A DNA stretch of 64,000 nucleotides from Alistipes sp. (lineage in GTDB: Bacteria > Bacteroidota > Bacteroidia > Bacteroidales > Rikenellaceae), in NCBI GenBank assembly GCA_017555695.1, contig JAFZFX010000036.1, forward strand, positions 124,001 through 188,000. The letters are read 5' to 3'. The notes beneath the pieces were generated by a model that worked only from the letters and a program-made list of their open reading frames with translations, was not told the origin of the DNA and made no database searches. The position numbers and the translations under genes are program-made. Below, in pieces: positions 26,501-35,069 of the stretch (positions are counted from its first letter, which is position 1; each line of letters begins with the position of its first letter).

Positions 26501-26655
26501 ATTGCATATATTTACCTCTAAGCCCTACCCCGCCAACTCCTAACACAAGTTAATATTTAGAGCCAAAATACAGCCCTCTACGCTACTCGTCTGCGGCGAC
26601 GAACTACGCCACCCTGCACCACCTCATCAGCGCTCGATATGGCAGAAATTAGGCA

Positions 26656-26688
26656 CAAAAAAAAAGAGATTACATTTCTGTAACCTCT
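26656..26688 (-). terminator. Terminator of tRNA-Arg
   Basis: On the minus strand AGAGGTTAC (26680-26688) pairs with GTAATCTCT (26665-26673), followed by about ten T. Confidence 0.88.
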
Positions 26689-26696
26689 ACCTTCAG

Positions 26697-26770
26697 TGAC
26701 TCCGACAGGATTCAAACCTGTAACCGCTTGATCCGTAGTCAAGTACTCTATTCAGTTGAGCTACGGAGCC
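26697..26770 (-). tRNA. tRNA-Arg (anticodon ACG)
   Basis: On the minus strand the acceptor GGCTCCG pairs with CGGAGTC (one G-T). The D-arm is GCTC/GAGT. The anticodon stem CTTGA/TCAAG encloses loop CTACGGA, giving ACG (read as ICG after A34 editing). The T-loop is TTTGAAT. CCA is not encoded. Length is 74 nt. Confidence 0.95.
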
Positions 26771-26788
26771 ATTTGCTGATTGCGAGTG

Positions 26789-26820
26789 CAAATATAGGGC
26801 AAAAAATTAGTCTGTGCAAA
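26789..26820 (-). promoter_or_regulatory. Promoter of tRNA-Arg
   Basis: Minus-strand TTTG (26817-26820), exactly 20 bp, TATATTTG (26789-26796). Same boxes and spacing as the tRNA-His promoter. Confidence 0.88.
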
Positions 26821-26924
26821 TATTTTGCAATATTTTTTACATTTTTTTTACTTTTTCTTTCACCCCTTTTACCCCATTATAGCCTAATATATTGACACAC
26901 AGCTATTAGGCAATATTTACCAAT

Positions 26925-27986
26925 TTAGTACTGAAATATATGTTCGAGCTTGTGTTGCAGTTCCTCGCCGAAAATATTGCGCTCGACAATCACGCCCTCG
27001 GGTGAAATCAAGAACGACGAAGGTATAGACTGCAGGCCATACTCCTCGGCAGCCGACAACTGCGACTCGTCCGCAATATCTATGGCATTGGTCCACAACA
27101 TCTCATTCTCGGCCACGAAGTGACGCCAGCGATCCTGGTCACGGTCGAGCGACACGGCACATATCTCAAAACCCATCGCCGCATACTTGGCATAGAGGCT
27201 ACGCAACATCGGCAACTCATCGAGGCAGGGTTCACACCAAGTAGCCCAGAACTGCAACAGCACCCATTTGCCCTTGCACAGGTCGGCTAACTGCTTCGAG
27301 CCCGACATTGTATGCAGTTTAAGGTCAATGAACGGCTTGCCCGTCTCGGTCTTCTCGTAGGTCGAGATATACTGCTCGAAGTGGCGCATAGCCCTAAGCT
27401 GGCGCATCTGCGGTGAGAACTGTGCAAATCTAACCCTCATATCCTCGGCCGACATTCCACGCGCCTCCTGGCTCAGGAAGAGCTCCACGCCTATGATGTT
27501 ATCAAGATTATCGGTAATGGCCGTTGAAACCACATCGTGATACTTCACCACGAGCGACTCATACTCCTCCTCAACGCTCTCCGATTCGGGGTTCAGCTCC
27601 TCGACCTGACGCGCGATGGTCGAAAGACGGCGCAGGATGAAGTTGTATTTGTCGTTGATGGGGCCACCCTCGACAACATACCCCTCCTCGCCCGCATAAC
27701 GCAGATTGACACTCGCATTCTCGGTCAAGAGCATCGCCAAGGCATTGCCGTTGTCGTCACATATAAATGCCGTCATAGGCTCTGCCACCTCGCCACGCAG
27801 TCGAAACCTATTGTCACGCCCAACCTCAGCCGATCCCAGCGTGTCGATGTCAGTATCCTCAACCACAAGATATACCATACTTGCAGCATTGTCGGCCAAC
27901 TGACCCTCGATATCGAACTTCACGCCACGACTGCAACTACAAAAAGCGAGAATAACCAGCAGATATGTAACGAATGTTTTTGTCAT
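26925..27986 (-). CDS. TlpA-family thiol-disulfide lipoprotein with a DUF4369-like front
   Basis: The 353-residue product has a lipoprotein-type signal (LLVILAFCSCSRG, Cys16 or Cys18). Residues about 22-115 resemble the DUF4369 beta-rich domain that precedes thioredoxin domains in Bacteroidota. A helical linker (about 120-215) follows. The thioredoxin fold at 220-353 has WATWCEPC (Cys251, Cys254) and a cis-Pro region SIPSSF. It should reduce or shuffle disulfides in exported proteins, anchored in a membrane facing the periplasm. It is a single gene with its own -7 box. Partners are not visible. Confidence 0.9.
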   Translation of the reverse strand: MTKTFVTYLLVILAFCSCSRGVKFDIEGQLADNAASMVYLVVEDTDIDTLGSAEVGRDNRFRLRGEVAEPMTAFICDDNGNALAMLLTENASVNLRYAGEEGYVVEGGPINDKYNFILRRLSTIARQVEELNPESESVEEEYESLVVKYHDVVSTAITDNLDNIIGVELFLSQEARGMSAEDMRVRFAQFSPQMRQLRAMRHFEQYISTYEKTETGKPFIDLKLHTMSGSKQLADLCKGKWVLLQFWATWCEPCLDELPMLRSLYAKYAAMGFEICAVSLDRDQDRWRHFVAENEMLWTNAIDIADESQLSAAEEYGLQSIPSSFLISPEGVIVERNIFGEELQHKLEHIFQY

Positions 27987-28012
27987 AGTTGAAAGATTTT
28001 TTCGGTGTCGTA

Positions 28013-28020
28013 CAAAAGTA
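28013..28020 (-). promoter_or_regulatory. -7 box for the TlpA-like gene
   Basis: Minus-strand TACTTTTG fits TAnnTTTG, 27 bp before the start. No TTTG at -33. Confidence 0.5.
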
Positions 28021-28141
28021 ACTAAAAAATTTACTCCCCGACATATTTATATGCATATTTCTTAGCAAACGCAATATTTATGCATTTATTTTGCGATACT
28101 ATATATAAATATAAATAAGAAAGCACCCTCAAAAAAACGAC

Positions 28142-28179
28142 AAAAAAAAGAGGTTACTGACACTCATCAGCAACCTCTT
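28142..28179 (-). terminator. Terminator after efp
   Basis: On the minus strand AAGAGGTTGCTGA (28167-28179) pairs with TCAGTAACCTCTT (28148-28160) with one G-T pair, followed by TTTTTTG. Confidence 0.92.
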
Positions 28180-28201
28180 GTGCGGTATATCACCAATCGA
28201 A

Positions 28202-28774
28202 TTAGCGGATACGCTCCTTGTACTCGCGAGTACGGCTATCTACGCGGATCTTGTCGCCAGTGTTGATGAACAAGGGTACACGAACTGTAGCGCCTGTGTT
28301 CACTGTAGCGGGCTTCAATGAGTTTGTAGAAGCTGTATCACCCTTGATACCGGGCTCTGTGTAAGTTACCTCCATATCGAGAACGGGAGGAAGCTCAGCT
28401 GAAAGAACAGTCTCCTTCTCAGTGTGGAACATAACCTCAACGATCTGACCGTCGGCCATCAAGTCGTAGTTGTCGATAACATTCTTGTCAATGTTAATCT
28501 CCTCGAAAGTCTCAGTGTGCATGAAGTGTGCGCCCAAATCGTCCTCGTAAGTGAACTGGTAGGGACGACGCTCAACGCGTACCTGCTCAATCTTCTGGCT
28601 TACAGAAGAGAAAGTCTTCTCGAGAACATAACCGTTCTCCAAGTTCTTGAGCTTTGAACGAACGAAAGCAGGACCCTTACCGGGCTTGCAGTGCTGGAAA
28701 TCAACAACGAGGAAAGTCTTGTTGTCCATCTCGATGCACATACCGATTTTGATATCAGATGCTGTAATTGTCAT
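28202..28774 (-). CDS. efp: Elongation factor P
   Basis: EF-P binds between the P and E sites and rescues ribosomes stalled on proline runs. The 190-residue product has the three OB/KOW-like domains: N-terminal ASDIKIGMCIEMDNKTFLVVDFQHCKPGKGPAFVRSKL, middle EKTF..RRPYQFTYEDDLGAHFM, and C-terminal ATVNTGATVRVPLFINTGDKIRVDSRTREYKER. The loop lysine that may be modified is Lys33 within KPGKG. A modification enzyme (EpmA or EarP type) is not seen in the window. It is a single gene with its own promoter and terminator. Confidence 0.98.
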   Translation of the reverse strand: MTITASDIKIGMCIEMDNKTFLVVDFQHCKPGKGPAFVRSKLKNLENGYVLEKTFSSVSQKIEQVRVERRPYQFTYEDDLGAHFMHTETFEEINIDKNVIDNYDLMADGQIVEVMFHTEKETVLSAELPPVLDMEVTYTEPGIKGDTASTNSLKPATVNTGATVRVPLFINTGDKIRVDSRTREYKERIR

Positions 28775-28808
28775 AATATTACTTTTTTTGTTAAAATTTT
28801 CAGTGGCG

Positions 28809-28840
28809 CAAAGGTAATAAAAATCTATGTTTCAGCCAAC
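28809..28840 (-). promoter_or_regulatory. Promoter of efp
   Basis: Minus-strand TACCTTTG (28809-28816) with GTTG (28837-28840) 20 bp upstream in place of TTTG. The leader is about 30 nt. Confidence 0.65.
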
Positions 28841-28898
28841 TATTTATTGATTAAAATATTTTTTACCCTCTAATTGGCCTCTGTAACCGAGGCTTGCG

Positions 28899-30767
28899 CT
28901 ATCTGAATTTCACCCCTTCAGCCTCGTGCAAAGCCCCCTTATCGTCCACTCTGACGGGGATAAACGCAGCCACCCAGTTGTTGATATTAAAGAGTCGGGG
29001 CGCATACAGCATAACACTATTCCAACCCGCTTTCAGCGGCACCAGAGCTGGCTCGCGCATCCAGAAGAGCTGCTCGTCGGTGTAGGGCTCTTCGTTAGCG
29101 GGCTTGTGCCAAGTATTATAGAGATATTTGTATTTTGCAGGCTCGCGCCACTCCTCGGCGGGGTAGATATCCACGCCATTCACAATCAAGCGGCCTCCGC
29201 CTTCCCAACACCCCTGCTCGCCGATACCACTCGAAATGCGATTGGCACGCGATGGAGACTCAAAGCCCACCATAGCCTTGATTACGGTGTCGCGCTCGAC
29301 ATAAATCTCGGTCTTGAGCCACGCATCCATCTTGCCATTGGGCTTGATGCCGTTGTCACGACACAGAGCATGTAAATCTATCACACCACCCCACGCCTTG
29401 GTCCACTTCATCTGCTCGACGGGTGTACCTGCCACAGCGGGCAGTGTCACACGCCAGGGCTGCGAAGCGTTGGCCACCCAGCGCACATCGTAATCGGTGA
29501 GCATATTATCGCGGTGGTAAGCTAATCGCTTTTCGAACTCCACCAAATCACGATGCCCTGCGCTCTCAGGCGCGGGAATCATCATCTCCGACTTTAGGCC
29601 ATAGCCCTCACCTCCAACCCAGAAGCACTCGGCAAAGGCAAGCAAACCTTCGGGCATACCGTTGTGAGGTAGCAACTTATTCGGATCATCGACATTCACA
29701 TCGTTCCACAGACAGAGTATTCCGCCTCGCGCTGTGTCGGTAGCCTTGTCGGTATTGCAGGCCTTGTGCAGGAAGTAGCGCGAAGTGTTAATCAGCGGAC
29801 AACTATTGTTCAGATAACCCATATACGAGTCGATATACTTTCTCGGATAGGCCTCATCGTCAAGCACATCGCCAATCGAGGCATACCATATCTGGCCATA
29901 AGTGCCGTCCGACGGCGGCAGACCAGGATCCCACGCTATGGGCGTACGCTCGGCATCACGCACCAACTTCTCGCAAAAGCGCATAAACTCTTCGGGGTCG
30001 GCAACCTTCACCTCGTCAGAGCCAATGTGTATGTAGGGGCAATCCTCCTTGGGTATCTCGGTAAAAAACTCCTTCAGACACTTCTCCAACACCTTCATAC
30101 CCTCCTCGGTAGCCATCTCAAAGCCGAATGTGCGGTTGAAGTATTGGCTATGACCTGGCATATCAATCTCGGGAATAATCATCACACCGCGCTCGCGAGC
30201 GTAGGCAATCACATCCCTAATCTCGTCGTAAGAGTAGAAGCGACCCTCGTCACGACCTATGATGTGGTACTTCGCATCGTTGAGTTGCGGATAGGCCTTG
30301 CACTCAATACGCCACGCAGGGTTGTCGGTAAGGTGCCAATGAAAAACATTCAGTTTATAGGCCGACAGCAGATCTATATCCTGCTTCAGTAGAGCCACCT
30401 CACGGAAGTTACGACCCGTATCGTGCATAAAGCCACGAATGGGGAACGACGGATAGTCGGTAATCTCCACCTCGGGCACGCAACCACTCTTGTCGGTTAT
30501 CTGTCGCAGAGTCGCCACACCCCAACACTCGGCCTGCTTGCTCTGGGCTATGATTACTGCTTTGCCGTTTTTGACCCTCAGCGTATATTGCTCTGTCGGA
30601 AGGCCATCCGTTGGCACAACCCTCTTTTCTACCGACTTTAGCCTTACCTTTTTATCGCTCAAATAGTTTATCTCCTTGGGCGCAGGTATCAGATTCTGAG
30701 CCAGCGAAATGTGGCAACCAACCATCAGCATCACCAGCAAGCATACGACTTTGACTCTTCTATTCAT
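28899..30767 (-). CDS. GH20-family beta-N-acetylhexosaminidase, exported
   Basis: GH20 enzymes remove terminal GlcNAc or GalNAc by substrate-assisted catalysis. The 622-residue product has a signal peptide (VVCLLVMLMVGCHISLAQ), an N-terminal GH20b-like domain (about 25-105) with NLIPAPKEINY, then the TIM barrel beginning YPSFPIRGFMHDTGRNF. The barrel has NVFHWHLTDNPAWRIE and the catalytic Asp251-Glu252 pair (HIGSDEVKV). A C-terminal beta-rich extension (about 490-622) carries KAWGGVIDLHAL and WNSVMLYAPR and may bind carbohydrate. A Cys in the signal region could make it a lipoprotein, but no clean lipobox is seen. It is divergent from the 30918 lipoprotein and fits host mucin or glycosaminoglycan breakdown. 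Confidence 0.93.
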   Translation of the reverse strand: MNRRVKVVCLLVMLMVGCHISLAQNLIPAPKEINYLSDKKVRLKSVEKRVVPTDGLPTEQYTLRVKNGKAVIIAQSKQAECWGVATLRQITDKSGCVPEVEITDYPSFPIRGFMHDTGRNFREVALLKQDIDLLSAYKLNVFHWHLTDNPAWRIECKAYPQLNDAKYHIIGRDEGRFYSYDEIRDVIAYARERGVMIIPEIDMPGHSQYFNRTFGFEMATEEGMKVLEKCLKEFFTEIPKEDCPYIHIGSDEVKVADPEEFMRFCEKLVRDAERTPIAWDPGLPPSDGTYGQIWYASIGDVLDDEAYPRKYIDSYMGYLNNSCPLINTSRYFLHKACNTDKATDTARGGILCLWNDVNVDDPNKLLPHNGMPEGLLAFAECFWVGGEGYGLKSEMMIPAPESAGHRDLVEFEKRLAYHRDNMLTDYDVRWVANASQPWRVTLPAVAGTPVEQMKWTKAWGGVIDLHALCRDNGIKPNGKMDAWLKTEIYVERDTVIKAMVGFESPSRANRISSGIGEQGCWEGGGRLIVNGVDIYPAEEWREPAKYKYLYNTWHKPANEEPYTDEQLFWMREPALVPLKAGWNSVMLYAPRLFNINNWVAAFIPVRVDDKGALHEAEGVKFR

Positions 30768-30792
30768 TGCGTCTATGATATTAATCCTAAAA

Positions 30793-30800
30793 CAAATATA
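30793..30800 (-). promoter_or_regulatory. -7 box for the GH20 gene
   Basis: Minus-strand TATATTTG, 25 bp before the start. No clear -33. A weaker plus-strand GAATTTTG at 30877-30884 may serve the divergent 30918 gene. Confidence 0.5.
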
Positions 30801-30917
30801 GTGATTATTTGGCGAAATAATCTTCCCCGTGGTCGATTATCGCAGATGAAAAATTTGAAGTTTCACATTTTTTTGCGAATTTTGCTCTATTGATAATTAA
30901 GATTAACTACCAACTCT

Positions 30918-32831
30918 ATGAAACGAATACTCATTTTACTCTCTGCGCTCCTCGTATTGGGTAGCTGCAACAAGAGTACTAACCCCGACCCTGCAACCAA
31001 CGCCGAGGATTTTGGTATGATTCTGCGCCTTTGGCCCGCACACCACACCGATGAGCAGTTGCGTGACGATTTGATTGAGGCACTCAAGAAATACAATGGC
31101 ACATTCAACGAGGTGTGGTTCTGTCAGGAGTTCGAGACCCTCTCGATGGATACCCATCGCGAGTCGGCCGCCAAGATGGCTGTAGCCAACGATATGTTGC
31201 GCGAGATTGGCGTCACAACCTCTATCCAAGGTATATCTGTCGGTCACGGAGATGACTTCGAGGCTGGCGCTGACGAGTTGCGCCCCACGAAGTGGACCAC
31301 CATTGTCGATGCTTTCGGCAACAGAACACAAATGAGCCACTGCCCACGCCAGAGCGCCTTCTTGGACTATATGAGCGAGATGTATGCCACATACGCCAAG
31401 GTGTGCCAGCCACGCATATCGTGGATTGACGATGACCTGCGCGTCACACGCCACCATCCCGCGCGTATGCTCTGCTTCTGCGACACTTGCATCAGCGAAT
31501 TCAACAAGCAGTATGGTTACAACTTCACCAACCGAGAGTTGGAGGCTGCACTCGATGCCAACGAGGGTGGCGGCACACTCCGCAAGCAGTGGATTGAGTT
31601 CAGCCAGCAGAGCCTTGCTCTGGTAGCCGAGGCTACAGCAAAGGGTGTACATAGCGTATCGCCCAACACAAAGGTAGGTATCCAGCAGGTGAACTTCCAC
31701 CGCGAACTGCTCGAGGGTCGCGACTGGAACCAATCATACGCCGCCATCGAGCGTACAACCGGCCTCGACGCCACATCACGCCCTGGCAACGGCTTCTACG
31801 ACGATGATGCACCCCACGGAATGATTGGCAAGGCTCTCGATATGGCTCGTCAGATTCGCCGCCTGAGCCCTTCGGTTAAGGAGATTGTAGCCGAGGTGGA
31901 GGGTTACCGCCACTACGCTACGGGCAAGTCACCCCAAGGCCTATGCACCGAGTCGATGCTCTACCTCGCGATGGGTGTGACACAGCTCTCTTACGCTATC
32001 ATCTGCTCGGCTTCGGAACCTATGGAGTGGTATGCCGATAACTACTTCAAGTTTCTGCAGCGCTGGCGCCCCTTGTATGAGGAGTATGCTGCATTCAACC
32101 GTGGCACCGAGCCAGGAGGAGCCAACCCCTACATCTCACCCGACCATGTCACAATCAACGCTCCAGGCTGGGGCTGGCTGATGACTAGCGCAGGCGATGT
32201 GGCTTCTGCAATCAGCACTCTGGGTGTACCTTTGTGTCCCGACGGCAACTACCCCGCAGTACAACTTATCGACGGCCCCTCAGCCGCAGGAATCCCCAAC
32301 GACGAGGCTCTGCAGTTGCTCGCAAGCAATCACCTTGTATTGGACCACGCCGCGTGGAATATTATAACATCAGTCGATGGCTGGGATAAGGCAATCAAGC
32401 AGGTCGACGCACCCGAGGTTACACTCGAGGGTGCAGTCTGCTTCGAGGGTGCCAACGGAGGCCGCACAGTGGTTATCCCTGGATACACTACAAATATCTC
32501 CAACGCCGAGCGTCTGGCTATGGCTCGCGCTATTGACTGGGCTTCAGAAAACAAGATGCCCGTCATTATGGAGTCTATGGCTCAGGCCGTTATCGTACCT
32601 CGCATCAATGCCGAGGGCGCTCTGCGCTCGGTAGCAGTACTGAACACCACCATCTCGGAGCAACCCACAACCACACTGCGTCTGCGAGGCTGCGCCGATG
32701 CCAAGCGCCTTGTATGGCACAGCGCCGAAGAGCGCGACCAGAAGCTCAACTTCAAGCGCGACGGCAACGACATCATCGTAACTATCCCCACACAACCCGG
32801 CTGGTATATGGGCTGGCTCTCTATCGAGTAA
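30918..32831 (+). CDS. Lipoprotein with a glycosidase-like TIM-barrel look, unclassified
   Basis: The 637-residue product has a lipobox (ALLVLGSC, Cys17). Residues about 30-430 look like a TIM barrel: GMILRLWPAHHTDEQLRDDLIEALKKY, FNEVWFCQEFE, GVTTSIQGISVGH, RISWIDDDLRVTRHHPARMLCFCDTCISEFNKQYG, VGIQQVNFHREL and EIVAEVEGYRHYATGK. The acid-rich WIDDDLR followed by C-F-C-x-x-C recalls the strand-4 region of GH42-like and other clan GH-A relatives. The rest (about 450-637) resembles a flavodoxin-like plus beta-domain end as in beta-galactosidase trimerisation domains. I do not recognise a defined family. It is probably a surface or periplasmic glycosidase. The neighbouring GH20 supports glycan work. 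Confidence 0.6.
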   Translation: MKRILILLSALLVLGSCNKSTNPDPATNAEDFGMILRLWPAHHTDEQLRDDLIEALKKYNGTFNEVWFCQEFETLSMDTHRESAAKMAVANDMLREIGVTTSIQGISVGHGDDFEAGADELRPTKWTTIVDAFGNRTQMSHCPRQSAFLDYMSEMYATYAKVCQPRISWIDDDLRVTRHHPARMLCFCDTCISEFNKQYGYNFTNRELEAALDANEGGGTLRKQWIEFSQQSLALVAEATAKGVHSVSPNTKVGIQQVNFHRELLEGRDWNQSYAAIERTTGLDATSRPGNGFYDDDAPHGMIGKALDMARQIRRLSPSVKEIVAEVEGYRHYATGKSPQGLCTESMLYLAMGVTQLSYAIICSASEPMEWYADNYFKFLQRWRPLYEEYAAFNRGTEPGGANPYISPDHVTINAPGWGWLMTSAGDVASAISTLGVPLCPDGNYPAVQLIDGPSAAGIPNDEALQLLASNHLVLDHAAWNIITSVDGWDKAIKQVDAPEVTLEGAVCFEGANGGRTVVIPGYTTNISNAERLAMARAIDWASENKMPVIMESMAQAVIVPRINAEGALRSVAVLNTTISEQPTTTLRLRGCADAKRLVWHSAEERDQKLNFKRDGNDIIVTIPTQPGWYMGWLSIE

Positions 32832-32850
32832 TCCGCCCCTTCACAAGAGA

Positions 32851-32892
32851 AAAGAGTCTTCAATCGGATAGCCGACTGAAGACTCTTTTTGT
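32851..32892. terminator. Bidirectional-looking terminator between convergent genes
   Basis: AAAGAGTCTTCA (32851-32862) pairs with TGAAGACTCTTT (32876-32887), with an inner CGG/CCG. T-runs exist on both sides, serving 30918 (+) and the small operon (-). Confidence 0.88.
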
Positions 32893-32923
32893 GTATGGTT
32901 GTTTGCTCTTGATGAGCCGCACC

Positions 32924-33103
32924 TTACTCGGCGGGGGCCCACTTGCAGCGAACGGGTGATACGATAGCGCCCTCATCCTTGAGCTGCTTCATAGCCTTAT
33001 CCACCTCTTTACGGTCCAGGCCGCTCAACTCTGCAATCTTACCAGCGTTCATAGGCTCACCAGCCTCCTTCATTGTTGCCAATACTTTCTCTTTTGCCTC
33101 CAT
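32924..33103 (-). CDS. Small winged-helix-like DNA-binding protein (59 aa)
   Basis: A 60-codon frame reads [20 protein letters not shown], then [39 protein letters not shown] and stop. It fits a compact winged helix-turn-helix: helix 1 ([10 protein letters not shown]), a turn at [15 protein letters not shown], recognition helix ([16 protein letters not shown]) and a beta wing ([12 protein letters not shown]). Similar tiny proteins are common in Bacteroidota and archaea. Its target is unknown. It begins 11 bp after the Cys-rich gene and shares its transcript. The single Cys in the wing is not part of a metal motif. Confidence 0.75.
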   Translation of the reverse strand: MEAKEKVLATMKEAGEPMNAGKIAELSGLDRKEVDKAMKQLKDEGAIVSPVRCKWAPAE

Positions 33104-33114
33104 AATGAATAGTT

Positions 33115-33324
33115 TTAATGGTTATTATTTCTTATACTTAATGTCACATCTCTATATGAGCGCTTACCATCGATGTAGTCGGCATATACCGCCTCGGCTG
33201 TCTTACCTCGCAGGATGCGGCACTTGCCACACATCTCGCAATTATTCAAGCACTTCCACACCTCCTCGACGAAGGCCTGACGCTCACGGCGGTCAGAATT
33301 ATCAATGCTCGGCGCTTTCATCAC
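33115..33324 (-). CDS. Small Cys-rich Bacteroidota protein of unknown function
   Basis: The 69-residue product (or 68 from the second Met) has four Cys spaced C-x3-C-x2-C-x2-C at 25, 29, 32 and 35 ([17 protein letters not shown]). This could bind zinc or an iron-sulfur cluster. The C-terminal half, [20 protein letters not shown], looks conserved in small hypothetical proteins of this phylum as far as I recall. There is no signal peptide. It leads a two-gene operon with the winged-helix protein, so a small redox- or metal-sensing regulator pair is possible (inference). Confidence 0.7.
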   Translation of the reverse strand: MMKAPSIDNSDRRERQAFVEEVWKCLNNCEMCGKCRILRGKTAEAVYADYIDGKRSYRDVTLSIRNNNH

Positions 33325-33350
33325 AAAGATTTTATTCCCTTTTCCTACGA

Positions 33351-33358
33351 CAAAGATA
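33351..33358 (-). promoter_or_regulatory. -7 box for the small two-gene operon
   Basis: Minus-strand TATCTTTG, 27 bp before the Cys-rich gene. The -33 position has only ATTG at 18 bp. Confidence 0.6.
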
Positions 33359-33456
33359 TTACATTTTTAGCCTATGCAATCACCAAACAAATCAATTATT
33401 TTGATTTTACCATAAGCAAAAACTATACAACTCTCGCAAACAATAGCCCCACTACA

Positions 33457-33495
33457 CAAACAAACGAGCCCGCATAACTTTCGTTAAACGGGCTC
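33457..33495 (-). terminator. Probable terminator after glpT
   Basis: On the minus strand GAGCCCG (33489-33495) pairs with CGGGCTC (33466-33472), followed by GTTTGTTTG. The T-run is imperfect. The rest of 33360-33589 shows nothing coding. Confidence 0.6.
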
Positions 33496-33589
33496 AACCA
33501 CAAAAAACACAACCGACTATGCTTTCAACATCTGCCGCAAGGAAAAAACACAACCCCGCCGACAGACTATCAGCACAGTGATTTATCTA

Positions 33590-35017
33590 TTAATGTTGCA
33601 TAGAACGCTCACGCATCACACGATACTCCTTGCCCCAAGTGATGGCGCATATCAGCGTAGCCACCACGCAAGCCACTATAAAGAGCCAGAATGTAACACC
33701 CCAACCCATCGAGGCATTGCCAGCAATCTGACCTACGATAATCTTCGACAACAGAGCATCACCCAGCAGATAGCCGAACAAGCCCACAAAGCCCGCAGCC
33801 GTACCCGCAGCGTTCTTGGGCACGAAGCTCAACGCCTGAATTCCAATCAGCGCGATAGGGCCATAGACTGCAAAACCTGTCAAAGCCAACGAGCAGTAGA
33901 CCACCATTGCAAGCACGCCTTCGCCACCACCCAACATCGTAGCAATAGCCTCGGCCTGCCAGTAGCCCAGAATACCCACCAACACCATTATCATATATAT
34001 AACATTGACGGGGGCGCAACGACCACTAAAGAATCGCGACGACAGCCATCCGCAGATGATTGTACCAGGAATACCTGCATACTCAAACAGCGAGAAGGCA
34101 AAACGGCTCTCGTCGGGTGACATAATCTGCATCTCCTGCAGATATGTGGGCGACCAGTCGCTAACGCCGTAGCGGATGAAATATACGAACACATTTGCTA
34201 TGGCAATCATCCACAGCAAACCATTCTTAAAGACATAATCAACGAAGAGGCGGCGGAAGGGAATCTTCGACTCCTCGCCCGCAGCAGCCTTGCGGCTTGT
34301 GTAGTCGTTACGGTACTCCTCGACAGGAGGCAGACCACACGACTCGGGTGTATCACGCAGTGTCCACCAACAGAACGCCGCAAAACAGATAGCCACCAAC
34401 GATGGGAAGATGAAGGCCGCACGCCAACTCTCTGTAATACCCAGAGCAGCGAATGCCACGATACCAGCCGACACCAACAATCCGAGCGAGCCACCACCCA
34501 CATTGTGCGAGCAGTTCCATATTGACATCTTGAAGCTACGCTCATTCTGCGAGAACCAGTGCGCCATAACTCTACCGCACGGAGGCCAACCCATACCAGA
34601 GAGCCAACCTACCACCAACATAAAGGCAAAGAGTATAACTCCATTGACCGCTATGGTAGCCGAGTAGGGCACCAAGCCAACACTCATCATCACCAACGAG
34701 GCGATAATCAATCCCACAACCAGGAACTTACGGGCATCGGAGTGGTCCGACAGACTGCCCATAATAAACTTACTAAAGGCGTAAGCGATGGGGATACCTG
34801 CCATTGCAAAACCAGCAGTCTCCTTATCGAGCAAGCCCTCGGCAATCATTCCAGGGGCTGCCAGCGAGAGGTTCTTACGCACAAGGTAGTAGGCCGCATA
34901 ACCGAAGAATGCACCCAAAAATACCTTAAGACGCATACGGCGATACTCCGCATCTATCTTATCGGCGGCAATGCGTTCACGCGCCGCAGGGGGATTGAAA
35001 AAATCGAGCATTGACAT
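33590..35017 (-). CDS. glpT: Glycerol-3-phosphate transporter GlpT (MFS antiporter)
   Basis: GlpT exchanges glycerol-3-phosphate for inorganic phosphate at the inner membrane. The 475-residue product has 12 predicted membrane helices. Organophosphate:Pi antiporter marks include AYYLVRKNLSLAAPGM (the helix 1 Arg that contacts phosphate), GIPIAYAFSKFIMGSLSDHSDARKF, GMGWPPCGRVMAHWFSQNERSFKMSIWN and HNVGGGSLGLLV. The start at 35017 (MSMLDFFNPP) is preferred; the frame runs further upstream but would overlap glpD. It is second in the glpD-glpT operon, 52 bp after glpD. Confidence 0.95.
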   Translation of the reverse strand: MSMLDFFNPPAARERIAADKIDAEYRRMRLKVFLGAFFGYAAYYLVRKNLSLAAPGMIAEGLLDKETAGFAMAGIPIAYAFSKFIMGSLSDHSDARKFLVVGLIIASLVMMSVGLVPYSATIAVNGVILFAFMLVVGWLSGMGWPPCGRVMAHWFSQNERSFKMSIWNCSHNVGGGSLGLLVSAGIVAFAALGITESWRAAFIFPSLVAICFAAFCWWTLRDTPESCGLPPVEEYRNDYTSRKAAAGEESKIPFRRLFVDYVFKNGLLWMIAIANVFVYFIRYGVSDWSPTYLQEMQIMSPDESRFAFSLFEYAGIPGTIICGWLSSRFFSGRCAPVNVIYMIMVLVGILGYWQAEAIATMLGGGEGVLAMVVYCSLALTGFAVYGPIALIGIQALSFVPKNAAGTAAGFVGLFGYLLGDALLSKIIVGQIAGNASMGWGVTFWLFIVACVVATLICAITWGKEYRVMRERSMQH

Positions 35018-35069
35018 ATTACTTATATATTTATGCTGCGAATTTAATAAAAAATTCGGGATAATCAGC

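Noticed and set aside
28877..28893. GCCTC/GAGGC hairpin as a terminator of the GH20 gene
   Set aside because: The stem is 5 bp and no T-run follows on the minus strand.
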